Shown here: positions 38,675 to 48,507 of the stretch, one piece after another
Layout of the letters: each line of letters starts with the position of its first letter
Numbering within the stretch: position 1 is the stretch's first letter
NCBI RefSeq assembly: GCF_000142805.1
Contig: NC_013083.1
Location: 1,426,001-1,490,000 of the forward strand
Origin: Lachancea thermotolerans CBS 6340
Lineage: Eukaryota; Ascomycota; Saccharomycetes; Saccharomycetales; Saccharomycetaceae
Length of the DNA stretch: 64,000 bases
Direction of reading: 5' to 3'
The notes under the pieces: model-generated
The model's database searches: none
What the model saw: only the letters and a program-made list of their open reading frames with translations
Told to the model about the DNA's origin: nothing
Translations under genes and position numbers: made by a program

Positions 38675-39377
38675 TCCCTTTTTTACATGTTTTAAACAGA
38701 CACCTAGGAAAATCATTGCAGATCTTAGTGAAGGTAAGCACGATCATTGAGGTAAGAGATACGGCTCTGTTAGTCCTATCAAGTGCAGTCAGTTTGCATT
38801 TACGCGTCTTACAGCTGGCTGCCCAGCGGGCATCGAAAGATCCCTACTAGCGGCTGGACCGAGCTAGCCGGCTGCTCTAAGTGAGCCATCTACATCCTAT
38901 TCTCACACAACGTGAACCAGACTCCGAGTATGCTTGAGTACGCCGCACCCAGATTAGCTGAATCATGCACCCACGCGGTGAAGCCGCGTGCCTGGTGTTG
39001 CCCGAAAGAATTTTTTCTGAGAGAAAACGACAAATGAGATAGCGCCATGCTTTTAGTGGGATTAATTCTTGGGAAAACTGCACCCCAGAATTAAGATTTT
39101 ACGATGCGGCATACAGTTTTCAGTAGGACTCACAGAATTCCGTGCGGCCCGCCGAGTCTCGAGCGTAGGCTTCCCTGGCTCTCCATGGGTGCATAGATGA
39201 AAGCGTAAAAAAAAGACAGAGGGCCAATTGTGCTGTGATGCGCGATGAGCTTGGATGGGTTTATATATCAGGAAAGGCTGAGCACATTTCGAGCGCTAAA
39301 ATACAGCTAATGGGCTCATCGTGATACTTTTAATCTCTCGCGCGACCTCACCTTGAGCACTTATCCCACATAATACA
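38675..39377. promoter_or_regulatory. FTR1 promoter with three Aft1-type iron sites
   Basis: No gene in these 700 bp. Three copies of the Aft1 core TGCACCC are present: 38966-38972 and 39079-39085 on the plus strand and 39187-39193 on the minus strand, 185-410 bp before the FTR1 ATG. A TATATA lies near 39263. Aft1 induces the iron regulon, including FTR1, under iron limitation. Confidence 0.78.
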
Positions 39378-40574
39378 ATGGCGAGCGGTGATAAGGTATT
39401 TAACGTTTCGGTTTTCTTCGTGGTGTTCAGAGAGTGTCTGGAGGCAGTGGTCATCGTGTCGGTGCTGCTGTCGTTCCTGAAGCAGTCCATCGGCACCCAA
39501 GATATGAATGTCTACAAGAAATTGAGAAAGCAGGTCTGGATTGGTGTCGCGTCTGGGCTCTTCATCTGTCTCGCGATTGGTGGCGGTTTTATCGGAGCAT
39601 ACTACTCTCTGCAGAATGATATCTTTGGGAGTGCTGAGGACCTGTGGGAAGGTATCTTCTGCATGATTGCGACTATCATGATTTCGGTCATGGGTATTGC
39701 CATGTTGAGAATCAACAAGATGCAGGCCAAGTGGAGAGTCAAGATTGCACGTGCGCTTCTGGATGTTCCAGAGCGCAAGAGAGACCGCTTCAAGATCGGG
39801 TTCTTGTCTAGAAAGTACGCCATGTTCCTGCTTCCTTTCATCACGGTGTTGAGAGAAGGGTTGGAAGCTGTGGTGTTTGTCGCCGGTGCTGGTATCACAA
39901 CTCAGGGCTCTAGCGCATCCGCTTACCCTCTGCCTGTCGTTGTTGGACTCATTGCTGGAACACTTGTCGGATTCCTGCTGTACTACGGTACTTCTACCTC
40001 CTCCATGCAGGTCTTCCTGGTTGCTTCCACTTGCATTCTATACTTGATCAGTGCAGGTCTATTCTCTAGGGGGGCTTGGTACTTCGAGAACTACAGATTC
40101 AACAAGGCTTCTGGTGGTGACGCGTCTGAGGGCGGTGACGGTAACGGTTCTTACAACATCAGAAAGGCAGTTTACCACGTCAACTGTTGCAACCCTGAAC
40201 TGGACAACGGTTGGGACATCTTCAACGCGCTGCTCGGATGGCAAAACACCGGCTACTTGTCCTCTATGCTGTGCTACAACATTTACTGGCTTGTGCTCAT
40301 CATCGTTCTTGCGCTAATGATGTTCGAAGAGAGAAGAGGCCACCTGCCTTTCTGCAAGAACCTCACCTTGAGGCAGCTAAGTCCAATGTACTGGATCAAG
40401 AACAAGAAGAAGCAGGAGATCTCTGAGCGCGAGAAGGACGAACTTTTCAGAAGAGTGGAGAAGTTGAACTTCGACGAACATGGTGAGATCCGCCACGCCG
40501 ACAACAATGTCGAGAATTCGAGCAGTTCATCCTCTGCGAAGCAGGTGGACAATGTTATTACTGTGTCCAAATAG
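39378..40574 (+). CDS. FTR1: high-affinity iron permease
   Basis: A 398-residue multi-pass plasma-membrane permease that imports Fe3+ produced by the multicopper oxidase Fet3. Both iron-handling REXLE motifs are present: RECLE at 18-22 and REGLE at 160-164, at the same places as in S. cerevisiae Ftr1 (404 residues). About seven hydrophobic helices are visible, with an external loop between the sixth and seventh (NKASGGDASEGGDGNGSYNIRKAVYHVNCCNPELDNGWDI) and a charged cytoplasmic tail. Codon use is strongly biased. In S. cerevisiae this is YER145C, so here it is not in the YPR/YFR order of its neighbours, indicating a rearrangement. Confidence 0.97.
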   Translation: MASGDKVFNVSVFFVVFRECLEAVVIVSVLLSFLKQSIGTQDMNVYKKLRKQVWIGVASGLFICLAIGGGFIGAYYSLQNDIFGSAEDLWEGIFCMIATIMISVMGIAMLRINKMQAKWRVKIARALLDVPERKRDRFKIGFLSRKYAMFLLPFITVLREGLEAVVFVAGAGITTQGSSASAYPLPVVVGLIAGTLVGFLLYYGTSTSSMQVFLVASTCILYLISAGLFSRGAWYFENYRFNKASGGDASEGGDGNGSYNIRKAVYHVNCCNPELDNGWDIFNALLGWQNTGYLSSMLCYNIYWLVLIIVLALMMFEERRGHLPFCKNLTLRQLSPMYWIKNKKKQEISEREKDELFRRVEKLNFDEHGEIRHADNNVENSSSSSSAKQVDNVITVSK

Positions 40575-42134
40575 ACAGATGCGGCTGCGCTCTAGAGCGC
40601 ATGATACTAGTGATATGTGTTTGTAGTAATAGAAAACGCGCCAAGCGTGATAGTAATATTTATGAACAACAGCGGTGTAAGTCGTTGTTCCTCACGTGTG
40701 GCAAGCCTAGCTTCAGCTTGGGCGGGAGCATGCGCACCGCGCGACGAAGAGCGTTTCTCTCACTGCACTGTCTCCAGAAAGGGGACCCGCAGCGCCAGGG
40801 ACCGAGATTAACTAATCACCGGTTGTGTACCTGGAACATCTGCGTACAGAATGATGGCGCCAAGTTCGTCCTTTATAAACAGAGAACAGCTCTACGGCTA
40901 TTCTTCCAATGTCAGGGGTAGAGTCCTTAAGCAACATGAGTTACATGGCGACGGTAAAACAGGCCCCGGCTGCCTGGCGGCTCATACACATGTGTCCCAG
41001 AATTCACGCCAAGCCCTTCTCATAGAGGCTATTCTTCGCTCTAGAAAGAGCCAAAAGAGGCACTCGCTTGCGCCCGCACAGGCGCTGCTCCGAAGCAAAT
41101 GTCCCAACTTCAGCATATTGGCCACCCAGATAACTACAAGAGCAAATGAGCACCAGTCCACGCATCACAGTTCTCTCCGACTCGGTTCCGTCCCCTTCAA
41201 AAGTCACAGTAGACGAACACCGGCTCATATCTACGGCCCGAGTTTCCTGAACGAGTGTTCTCGCCACATGCTACATCGGCTTTCGAACTTGAATATGCTG
41301 CTCAGCACGGGATCTGCAGCCAGCAGAAACAAAAACTGCACTGAGAGTGATGTTGCAACACGTGAGGTAGCGCAGAACTGCACAAGACAGCGCATAACCT
41401 AGCGCATAATGCACCTTCGTGCATTGGCTGGCCCTCAAGCGCAAGCAAGAATCATTCCATGTCGCTCCAACAAGTCTGCATCTCCCTTCGCTTGCTGCTG
41501 TTTCGCCGGCAGAATGCTCTCCTGAAGCTCCATCTCTAGGCGCGCGGTTGGAGCCCATGCATGTTTGGCACGCGAGCGACTCGTACGGTGGCCAAGGGGC
41601 GAAAACTGGTGGTTTTCTATGTTTTTGGGAGTGACCTACAGAAACGGTCAGAGATGGCTCAGGGTAACAATATTTTGAACGAGCGATGGACTAAAAAAAA
41701 GATTAGCCTTCCTCACTAGTAGCGTAGACTCCGGGCTTGTGGAGGAAGTTCAAGCATATCCCAGATCTTAGCTCAGTGCCGAGACATCAAGCACAACTTA
41801 CAGGAATAAGGCTTTTGCAATATACAATTTGCGGATCTAGGTTCTCTGTCTGCAGCCAGAGTTTCGCAATCTAAAGGGAAAATTCGAGTTTCCAGGTGAA
41901 CTAGATAGCACTGCATTAGTACAAGTGCTCGCCAGACAATCACAGGAAAGCACAAAGCGGCCTCAGTATCTTCGCTGCTAGCCACACTCCGAGAGCATCG
42001 CGCACGAGCAGTCCAGGTGCCAAGAGAAGCGTGGTATGGTTTGGAAAGCGTACATATAGCGTCAATTTCTCAGCAACTTAATTTCGAAAGCTCAGGCATA
42101 CTCCAGCCTACGAACACGTACAGTAGCAGCAGCT
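40575..42134. other. 1.56 kb intergenic region between FTR1 and HAA1/CUP2
   Basis: No supported gene. The longest frame (40851-41402, plus, 183 codons) resembles nothing I know and has no ordered features. The region probably includes a long regulatory upstream region for the transcription-factor gene. Confidence 0.5.
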
Positions 42135-43979
42135 ATGGTTTTGGTCAACGGGATAAAATACGCTTGCGAGCGGTGCATCAGAGGGCACAGGGTCACTACA
42201 TGCAACCATACCGATCAACCCTTGATGATGATCAAGCCCAAAGGACGGCCTTCGACCACCTGCGCACACTGCAAAGAACTGCGCAAGAACAAGAATGCAA
42301 ACCCCACAGGCGGGTGCACATGCGGACGACAGCAGAAAAAGCGGCTTGCCCAAAAAGCCAAAGAGGAAGCGCGAGCCAAAGCAAAGTCCAAGGATGACTC
42401 ATGCCGGTGTATTGAAACCGACAAGTGCACCTGCCATGCGCGACGTAAAAATAGACGCAGTGTCTCTAGCAGGAGCAGGACAACTACTACAACCACTTCA
42501 TCAATCGCCTCAGAGGATTCTCCCACAATGCCAACATGCGACGGCCCAGACTTTTTAGGACGTATTGCAAAAAGCCACGCCATGGGCTCACTGCCCTCCT
42601 TTCACTCGTCTCAGTCGCTAGACCGCGACTTTGGGCTAGCGACAAGTCCGGTACTTTCGCCAAGTCTGAGTAATTATCATGGTAATAGCTCGAACTGGGA
42701 TGCGAATTCGATCACTAGCCTCAAGTCTGATTCGCGTATCAATTTATCTGATCGCAGTCACCAAAGTATCGGGCTAGACTCACTCCACAGTACACGAGCG
42801 TTCCCGCCTCAGGCGAGAGCACGTGTGGGGGAACTCCCTATACCCATGGAAGACTATTCTTCCGATCTAAACAGCCTAAGCGCAAATTCAAACTTTAATC
42901 CATCCGGCTCATCGAACCGCGTGGCGTGGTCGGAGGCCGACCCCAACCACGGTCTTTTGGATTTGTTCGCAGACACGTCTGAAAACGTAAACACCAACTA
43001 CATGGCAATGAAAAGCAGCCTGAAGCGAAACAAGAGCTATGCATCTGGCTTGGGAGTAATGACTCCTCAATGTGCAGGAAAGGATCCTTATGCTCAAATA
43101 ACCAGATCTCAGTCCTATCAGCGAGACGTACCGAAACATCTCGTTTCAAGACCTTCCGTGGACAGCGTGATATCACATTCTTCAAAGGTGTCTGAGGGTG
43201 CAAATAATGGAAGAGAGACGTTGCAGAGTAATCATTCGCTACCCTTCATAACGGCAAGGCAACTTCAACCACGGATGTCTTATGGAGGGAACAATTTCCC
43301 CCCTGGGTGCCTCAGCTTGGATGACGACAGCGCTAAAAGCGTTGAAGTGTTGTCACTGACGCCTAGCTTCATGGATATCCCAGACAATACGAATTTTTAC
43401 TCTGCAACTTCTAACCCATTTCTGCACCAACAGAAAGTTGAACCCCGCAAGCGATCAGTCAGCATTCACAGAAACCACCGCTACGACTCGTTCACAAGAG
43501 GCGCCTCCGGTGAAAGTCACACGCCTGTCATACAACAAACACAATCACCACATTCGCGGCAGGGGGGTGAAGTAAAAGCGGAGGCAACCACAAGAGCAGA
43601 GAGCCAGGATGCAGATAGCGACTCTGCTTTTCCGTTGAGCCAAGTCACACCTTCTGGCCCTTCTATGAACATTTCTCCAGGGGCAGATAGTAATTCACTC
43701 ACACAAACGTCTCATGTTAGCTCCCCTAGGGATACGTTAACAAATCAGTTCATGGAACCAACCTCTAGCTTCACTTCGGAAATTGATCATATTCTAGGGT
43801 CCAATAATGATGACGTACAGTCTCTGTTTTCAGATCCTACGATTTCTTTGGATGCGACACATTCAATGAACTTGGAAGCATCGCCGATAGACCAAGCGCA
43901 TAGAATGCCCTCTTTATGCTATTCTGAAACTACTGGAGCCTCCAATCTTGATGATTTGGATAAGCTAATGGCTGAATAA
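42135..43979 (+). CDS. HAA1: copper-fist transcription factor (HAA1/CUP2 single ancestor-type)
   Basis: A 614-residue transcription factor. The copper-fist DNA-binding domain fills the first 45 residues (C11, C14, C23, H25 and KPKGRPSTTC), followed by a Cys-containing copper-cluster region (CTCGRQQKKRLAQKAKEEARAKAK, then CRCIETDKCTCH). The rest is Ser/Asn-rich, with the block VEVLSLTPSFMDIP shared with Haa1. Haa1 drives the weak-acid (acetate, lactate) response; Cup2 the copper response. Length is close to Haa1 (694) and unlike Cup2 (225). In S. cerevisiae these are whole-genome-duplicate sisters, YPR008W and YGL166W; here neighbours come from both copies, so this is the unduplicated gene. 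Confidence 0.93.
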   Translation: MVLVNGIKYACERCIRGHRVTTCNHTDQPLMMIKPKGRPSTTCAHCKELRKNKNANPTGGCTCGRQQKKRLAQKAKEEARAKAKSKDDSCRCIETDKCTCHARRKNRRSVSSRSRTTTTTTSSIASEDSPTMPTCDGPDFLGRIAKSHAMGSLPSFHSSQSLDRDFGLATSPVLSPSLSNYHGNSSNWDANSITSLKSDSRINLSDRSHQSIGLDSLHSTRAFPPQARARVGELPIPMEDYSSDLNSLSANSNFNPSGSSNRVAWSEADPNHGLLDLFADTSENVNTNYMAMKSSLKRNKSYASGLGVMTPQCAGKDPYAQITRSQSYQRDVPKHLVSRPSVDSVISHSSKVSEGANNGRETLQSNHSLPFITARQLQPRMSYGGNNFPPGCLSLDDDSAKSVEVLSLTPSFMDIPDNTNFYSATSNPFLHQQKVEPRKRSVSIHRNHRYDSFTRGASGESHTPVIQQTQSPHSRQGGEVKAEATTRAESQDADSDSAFPLSQVTPSGPSMNISPGADSNSLTQTSHVSSPRDTLTNQFMEPTSSFTSEIDHILGSNNDDVQSLFSDPTISLDATHSMNLEASPIDQAHRMPSLCYSETTGASNLDDLDKLMAE

Positions 43980-44133
43980 GGCCGCTGTTGTCACTAATGG
44001 ATCTTATTCGCTTATGGCAAGTAGCTTTCCGGAACACAAACTACACACACAAATGTCATATACCTGTCATATACCTGACAATAATGAGTAATCAGTTTTC
44101 ATGTAATTATGGTTATTTATGCACTGTAAAGAT

Positions 44134-45393
44134 TCACTCCTCCAAGTCAATCTTTTTCAACTTTTTCGTTACTTGGTCCAGATTGTATCGTTTAGCTTTG
44201 ATGGAGTTTGGATTTTCATCATTGAGGTATAGTGACAACCTTTCATCATGTACCTGCAAGATGCTTTGTTGGTCGTTGCACTGTAACGACGCTAATCGGA
44301 TGATGTACTCTAGCAGAGAAATCGATTGGCTTATTGATAACGGATCCTCTGTAGCCTCGCTATACTTCGCATCGGTGTTGTCATCATCATCTTCTTCTTC
44401 AGCGGTGGAGTCATCGCTTTCATCCGCGTCATCATTGTAATCACATTCGCCAAAAGCCATCCATTCTATGTTCTCGGTGGACGTCCCATGATCCGTTGCA
44501 AGCGGGCTCTTTAAATCCTTATCAACCTTTAAGACAAGGACTGGGGAGTTGCGCTCTTCAAGCTTTAGGAGCTTTCCAGAAGCTGTAAAAAACAGTTTTG
44601 TTATCTGCCAGATATCGAGTTCTATGAGTTTTGGAGTTTCCTCTTGAGTGTCGTGGTACCGCCCGTCATCGAAGCTCTCTTTAATCTTTATCAAGTAATC
44701 ATATTCGCGGTCAGCTTTGGGCTTCCTCCATATGGTAAACATAGCCTTTCTCATATCCTCTTTCCAGGTAACACGCGAACTAGCCTCAGGCGACGCCACG
44801 TTATAGAAAATGGAAAACATAGTGAGCTCGAAGGTCGGTCCTACTTGAGACTGCTTTGTCTGTTTTGAGTCCTTGTTGTTTTCAATGATATGATTTGAAG
44901 CTTGGAGAAACCGCCCAGGTGAGACATACTGTGGAAGCGCGGTGCTTAACTTTGCACCTGATGTAGTCAAAGACAGGTTGATCAATGGAATGACTTCTTC
45001 AATCCTAGACAGCAGATCCGCAATGTAAGTCTCAACCGCTGCAATAGAGTCTCTTTGGTTTTTTTTTGCTTGGAAGTTATTGGTGATCTCAGAAATTTTG
45101 TAGTCAAATTGGTCTATTTCTTCTTTCAAATCCCTGGTTAATCTCAAAGTGCTCCCCAGGTTGGTATTACCCTTCGCAGCAACTAGCTTAATGAGGTCTA
45201 TGGCGGATGATACAATCTCCATGCGTGTCTCTAGCTTGTGCCTCAGCTTTTGGATCCTCGATGCATCTGCTTCGGGTATTTTCGTGACAAAAGTAGCCAC
45301 AGTCTTGATGGCATAGCTTGACGCGATCGAGATGCCTGATCTTATTGCGAACGTAACCGCCTGGCTTCCTGCCTTTGCTAATATTTCGTCCAT
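44134..45393 (-). CDS. YRB30: Ran-GTP-binding protein Yrb30
   Basis: A 419-residue protein beginning MDEILAKAGSQAVTFAIRSGISIASSYAIKTVATFV. It matches yeast Yrb30 (440 residues), a Ran-GTP-binding shuttling protein found in fungi and lacking the RanBP1 fold. An acidic segment EWMAFGECDYNDDADESDDSTAEEEDDDDNTDAKYSEA lies near residues 340-375. The in-frame extension to 45594 overlaps the end of RAD54 and is not real; ATG at 45393 is chosen. It follows RAD54 on the same strand after about 110 bp, as YGL164C follows YGL163C. Confidence 0.92.
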   Translation of the reverse strand: MDEILAKAGSQAVTFAIRSGISIASSYAIKTVATFVTKIPEADASRIQKLRHKLETRMEIVSSAIDLIKLVAAKGNTNLGSTLRLTRDLKEEIDQFDYKISEITNNFQAKKNQRDSIAAVETYIADLLSRIEEVIPLINLSLTTSGAKLSTALPQYVSPGRFLQASNHIIENNKDSKQTKQSQVGPTFELTMFSIFYNVASPEASSRVTWKEDMRKAMFTIWRKPKADREYDYLIKIKESFDDGRYHDTQEETPKLIELDIWQITKLFFTASGKLLKLEERNSPVLVLKVDKDLKSPLATDHGTSTENIEWMAFGECDYNDDADESDDSTAEEEDDDDNTDAKYSEATEDPLSISQSISLLEYIIRLASLQCNDQQSILQVHDERLSLYLNDENPNSIKAKRYNLDQVTKKLKKIDLEE

Positions 45394-45505
45394 TAGAGTG
45401 CTTGACTTTTGGACTTCGATCAAGTTAGATGTCTTGAAACTGGTTTTACCTTTACAGAGATGTGCTATAGTGAGGCAGCTATGCCCGTAGCGAATGCGAT
45501 GTCGT

Positions 45506-48313
45506 TTAATGTGAGATATATTGGAACACGTAGCTGATGTCATCAAAACTGAATTCATTGCACAGCAAATGGTCGTTTGTCTTAGCCAGAGCATCGTGGT
45601 TCAAATGGTTCCAGGTAGTAGCATCACCGTAAAGCATGGCATTAGATTTGACCATTTGCTTGCCATTCTTGCACCTCTTGCAATGGTAAGTTTCATGTGT
45701 GTCGCAGTTAGTGTCAGGCCTGAGTTCAAACAATTGCTTTAAGTTGCCTGCGCTGAATAGACGCTCAACATCCTCCTTTTCGTCGACGACACATGAGCTT
45801 AAGCTCATTTTCATAGATTGTCTCTGGTAAATTTTCTCCTCTATCGAACCGGTACAGATAAATCTGTAGATGAAGCAGTCCTTCTTTTGGCCGTCTCTCC
45901 AAACACGAGCAAGAGCTTGTTGATCGGCAGCTGGATTCCAGTCTGGGTCCATCAAAATTAACCTATTCGCACCAATCAAATTGATACCGCAACCACCTGC
46001 TTTGGAACTCAGAAGAAAGATGAATTCCTGGCCTTCAGGGTCGTTGAAGCGGTCCACAAGCTTCTGACGCTTGTTTATCGTCATGGTGCCATCTAGCCGC
46101 ACTACCGGATACGTGCTAGATCGACACATTTTCTCTATCAAGTCCAAAGTCTGTGTATAATTAGAGATGATTACAATCTTGTCGTCCGATTCGGTTTTGA
46201 TTTTGTGCAAAAACCTGCCCAGGATGGAAAACTTACCAGAGTGCCAGGTTTGAAGTTCGGAACGCCCGCGTTTCGAAACTGTCGATGACTGGTAGTCCTC
46301 TGGCATCAAATCTTCACTGCCTTCGATATCATCCGGTAGTCGTAGCAGGTCCGGGTGATTGCAGAGTTTCTTCAACACTCCAATATGCTTGAGCGGTTGA
46401 GTATGCTTCGCGTCTTTAACTAAAAGCTTAATGTCGCGAGACTTCAGCATATGTTCGTATAGGGACCGCTGGAAAGGTTTCAGGTTAACGAATATGACAT
46501 GTTCGTATTTGCAAGGCAGGTATTTCGACAAAATGTCGTTTGTGCGCCGGATAATAAACTTCGACACAATTGTGGAGAGTGCTTGAAGCCGTTCATCACC
46601 CTTCTTAACATCTTCGTCCATGGCATCCGCATCGCGGCCTCGAAGGATAGGTAGCTCAAAGTTTTTCCTGAACTCAAGCCTAGAACCTAGCAACCCTGGG
46701 TTAGAGAAATTTAGCAATGCGAAGTACTCAGATAGGTCATTTTGGATTGGAGTGCCCGAAAGAATGACCCTTCGGGGGCACCTGATGCTGTTGAGTGAAG
46801 TGAAAGTCTGGGAATCTGCGTTTTTAAGCCGGTGGCCCTCGTCTGCCAATAGCAGGCCCACGTCGCAATGGCGAAGGTGCTCGACGTTACGGCGCAGGGT
46901 CTCATAAGAGATGATCAAGACAGGCTTAACCACGCTGCGACCTTGCGCAAGAGCCCAGGACCGAACGGCCTGGGCCACCGTGCCATTGCTGAGAGAGCTC
47001 TTTTTGCCATCGATTGGAAGCGAGGCAAGCGTGCCTCTCCCTAGCCACTTGACGATTTCGTTTGCCCAGTTATTTACCAGCGAAGAAGGGCAAACGATGA
47101 TGCACTTGTCAATTGTAGGCTTTCCCTGGGGCCCCTGCCGAAGCAGAGTCCACATCAAAGCGATGCATTGCAGAGTCTTCCCCAGACCCATCTCATCAGC
47201 CATGATACAACCATAGGCACCTCTGTTTTGGGCAATCTCCGATACTTCTGTGGCGACGGTACATTGCTGTAAAGCCGGAGCCTGTGCGGCTGGCGGCGGC
47301 GTAGCACTAGAAGGTGTTGAGGCAGGGGACGAAGCAGGCGACTCGGTCGAAGACGACTGTGTGTGCGGAGGTGGGGTGGGCTCCTTTGTGGTCGCGGCGT
47401 CGGCCGTTATCAGCAAGGACTGCTGGTCCAGGTAGTCTTTCATTACCAGGCCCGTGACACACCGGTAAAGAAACTTTACACCTTCCACTTGGTGCGGCCG
47501 CAGGATCTTCACCAGGAGCGGGTCTATGACGACCGGGACACTCGAGAATTGTTTTTCGAGCTTGCGCTCGCCAAGAAGCTCCCGCAGGGTCTTGTTGGGA
47601 AGGCCGTTGGAAAGTTTCTTGGGATGCGTGCGGAGCGGCGGGGGCGTCCCTGCCTGGGACGAGTCGGCCCCAGTCTGCTGCGTTTGGGTCGCGGAGGGCC
47701 GTGTGGGCTTGGACGAGGAGGGCGGCAGCTGCGACGGCGGCGGGGATTGGTTTGGCTGGTAGTCCTGGAGTTCCGGAGTCTTTCCGTCAACACTGGGGTC
47801 GTAGAGCACTATGGCGAACTCGTCGGTCGGATCGTGGAGCGGGCGCGGGCCCAGAACGATCTTGGGCTTGGTGCCGAGCGAGAGCGGGATGTTGTGCCGC
47901 GGCACGTAGCCCGGGATGGGCACGGTGAAGGACCTTTGGAGCTGGTCGCGGATCTTCTGTAGGCGGTGCGGGTCTCGCGAGAGGCGGCGCGCGGAGAGCG
48001 CGTCGATGCGTTTGGTGTGGGAGCGGGCCGCCGTGATGTCCGCGTCCGCCGAGGCGCCGGCGGAGTCGAGCGCCAGATCGGGGTTTTCGGGATCGCCGGG
48101 GAGCTGGATGGGCGCGTAGGTGTAGGTAACGGCCTTGTTTCGGGTGCTCCTGACGGGTCTCGCGTTGGTGGGAAGCGGCTTGAGCGGTACCTTGAAGGGC
48201 CTGGTGAGCGTGGCGAGCGCGGCTTCGGAGTCGAGCGCGCGCGGCCGCAGCGAGGGCCGCTGTCCGGCGCCGATGCCGTTGGGAGGTCTATCTGGAAGCT
48301 TGCGCTTGGCCAT
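45506..48313 (-). CDS. RAD54: Swi2/Snf2 recombination ATPase Rad54
   Basis: A 935-residue DNA translocase that works with Rad51 in homologous recombination. The start MAKRKLPDRPPNGIGAGQRP matches yeast Rad54 nearly residue for residue; the in-frame extension to 48508 is not conserved. SNF2 motifs: Walker A DEMGLGKT (373-380), DEGHRLKN, SGTPIQNDLSEYF, and helicase C block GGCGINLIGANRLILMDPDWNPAADQQALARVWRDGQKK. The C-terminal zinc-binding motif CDTHETYHCKRCKNGK is intact. Residues 296-363 are an Ala/Pro/Ser/Thr-rich insert about twice as long as in S. cerevisiae. The 5' half is markedly GC-rich. Two ACGCGT sites lie upstream. Confidence 0.97.
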   Translation of the reverse strand: MAKRKLPDRPPNGIGAGQRPSLRPRALDSEAALATLTRPFKVPLKPLPTNARPVRSTRNKAVTYTYAPIQLPGDPENPDLALDSAGASADADITAARSHTKRIDALSARRLSRDPHRLQKIRDQLQRSFTVPIPGYVPRHNIPLSLGTKPKIVLGPRPLHDPTDEFAIVLYDPSVDGKTPELQDYQPNQSPPPSQLPPSSSKPTRPSATQTQQTGADSSQAGTPPPLRTHPKKLSNGLPNKTLRELLGERKLEKQFSSVPVVIDPLLVKILRPHQVEGVKFLYRCVTGLVMKDYLDQQSLLITADAATTKEPTPPPHTQSSSTESPASSPASTPSSATPPPAAQAPALQQCTVATEVSEIAQNRGAYGCIMADEMGLGKTLQCIALMWTLLRQGPQGKPTIDKCIIVCPSSLVNNWANEIVKWLGRGTLASLPIDGKKSSLSNGTVAQAVRSWALAQGRSVVKPVLIISYETLRRNVEHLRHCDVGLLLADEGHRLKNADSQTFTSLNSIRCPRRVILSGTPIQNDLSEYFALLNFSNPGLLGSRLEFRKNFELPILRGRDADAMDEDVKKGDERLQALSTIVSKFIIRRTNDILSKYLPCKYEHVIFVNLKPFQRSLYEHMLKSRDIKLLVKDAKHTQPLKHIGVLKKLCNHPDLLRLPDDIEGSEDLMPEDYQSSTVSKRGRSELQTWHSGKFSILGRFLHKIKTESDDKIVIISNYTQTLDLIEKMCRSSTYPVVRLDGTMTINKRQKLVDRFNDPEGQEFIFLLSSKAGGCGINLIGANRLILMDPDWNPAADQQALARVWRDGQKKDCFIYRFICTGSIEEKIYQRQSMKMSLSSCVVDEKEDVERLFSAGNLKQLFELRPDTNCDTHETYHCKRCKNGKQMVKSNAMLYGDATTWNHLNHDALAKTNDHLLCNEFSFDDISYVFQYISH

Positions 48314-48419
48314 GGCCGGTGTGCTGGTTGGGCTTTGTGTGAGCGTGCGTGTGCGAGTAGTCGCGGTGGAAGGGTAGCTGAAGAAGAAGGCGGCGGGGGC
48401 GAGTGATGATGTGCGCCGG

Positions 48420-48478
48420 ACGCGTTTGTTTTCGGCACGCGCGCAAAGAGAAACGAGGGAGAAGCGCACGCGACGCGT
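48420..48478. promoter_or_regulatory. two MCB elements upstream of RAD54
   Basis: ACGCGT at 48420-48425 and 48473-48478, about 110 and 160 bp upstream of the RAD54 ATG. S. cerevisiae RAD54 is cell-cycle controlled through MCB-type sites. Confidence 0.65.
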
Positions 48479-48479
48479 C

Positions 48480-48507
48480 TGCCACGTGACACAGGTGTCA
48501 CGTGGCA
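48480..48507. promoter_or_regulatory. 28-bp perfect palindrome with two CACGTG E-boxes
   Basis: TGCCACGTGACAC at 48480-48492, spacer AG, and its exact reverse complement at 48495-48507. Each arm holds GTCACGTG/CACGTGAC, the site for Cbf1-type bHLH proteins. Confidence 0.75.

Noticed and set aside
45394-45594. N-terminal extension of YRB30 overlapping RAD54
   Set aside because: No similarity to Yrb30, and it runs into the conserved end of RAD54.
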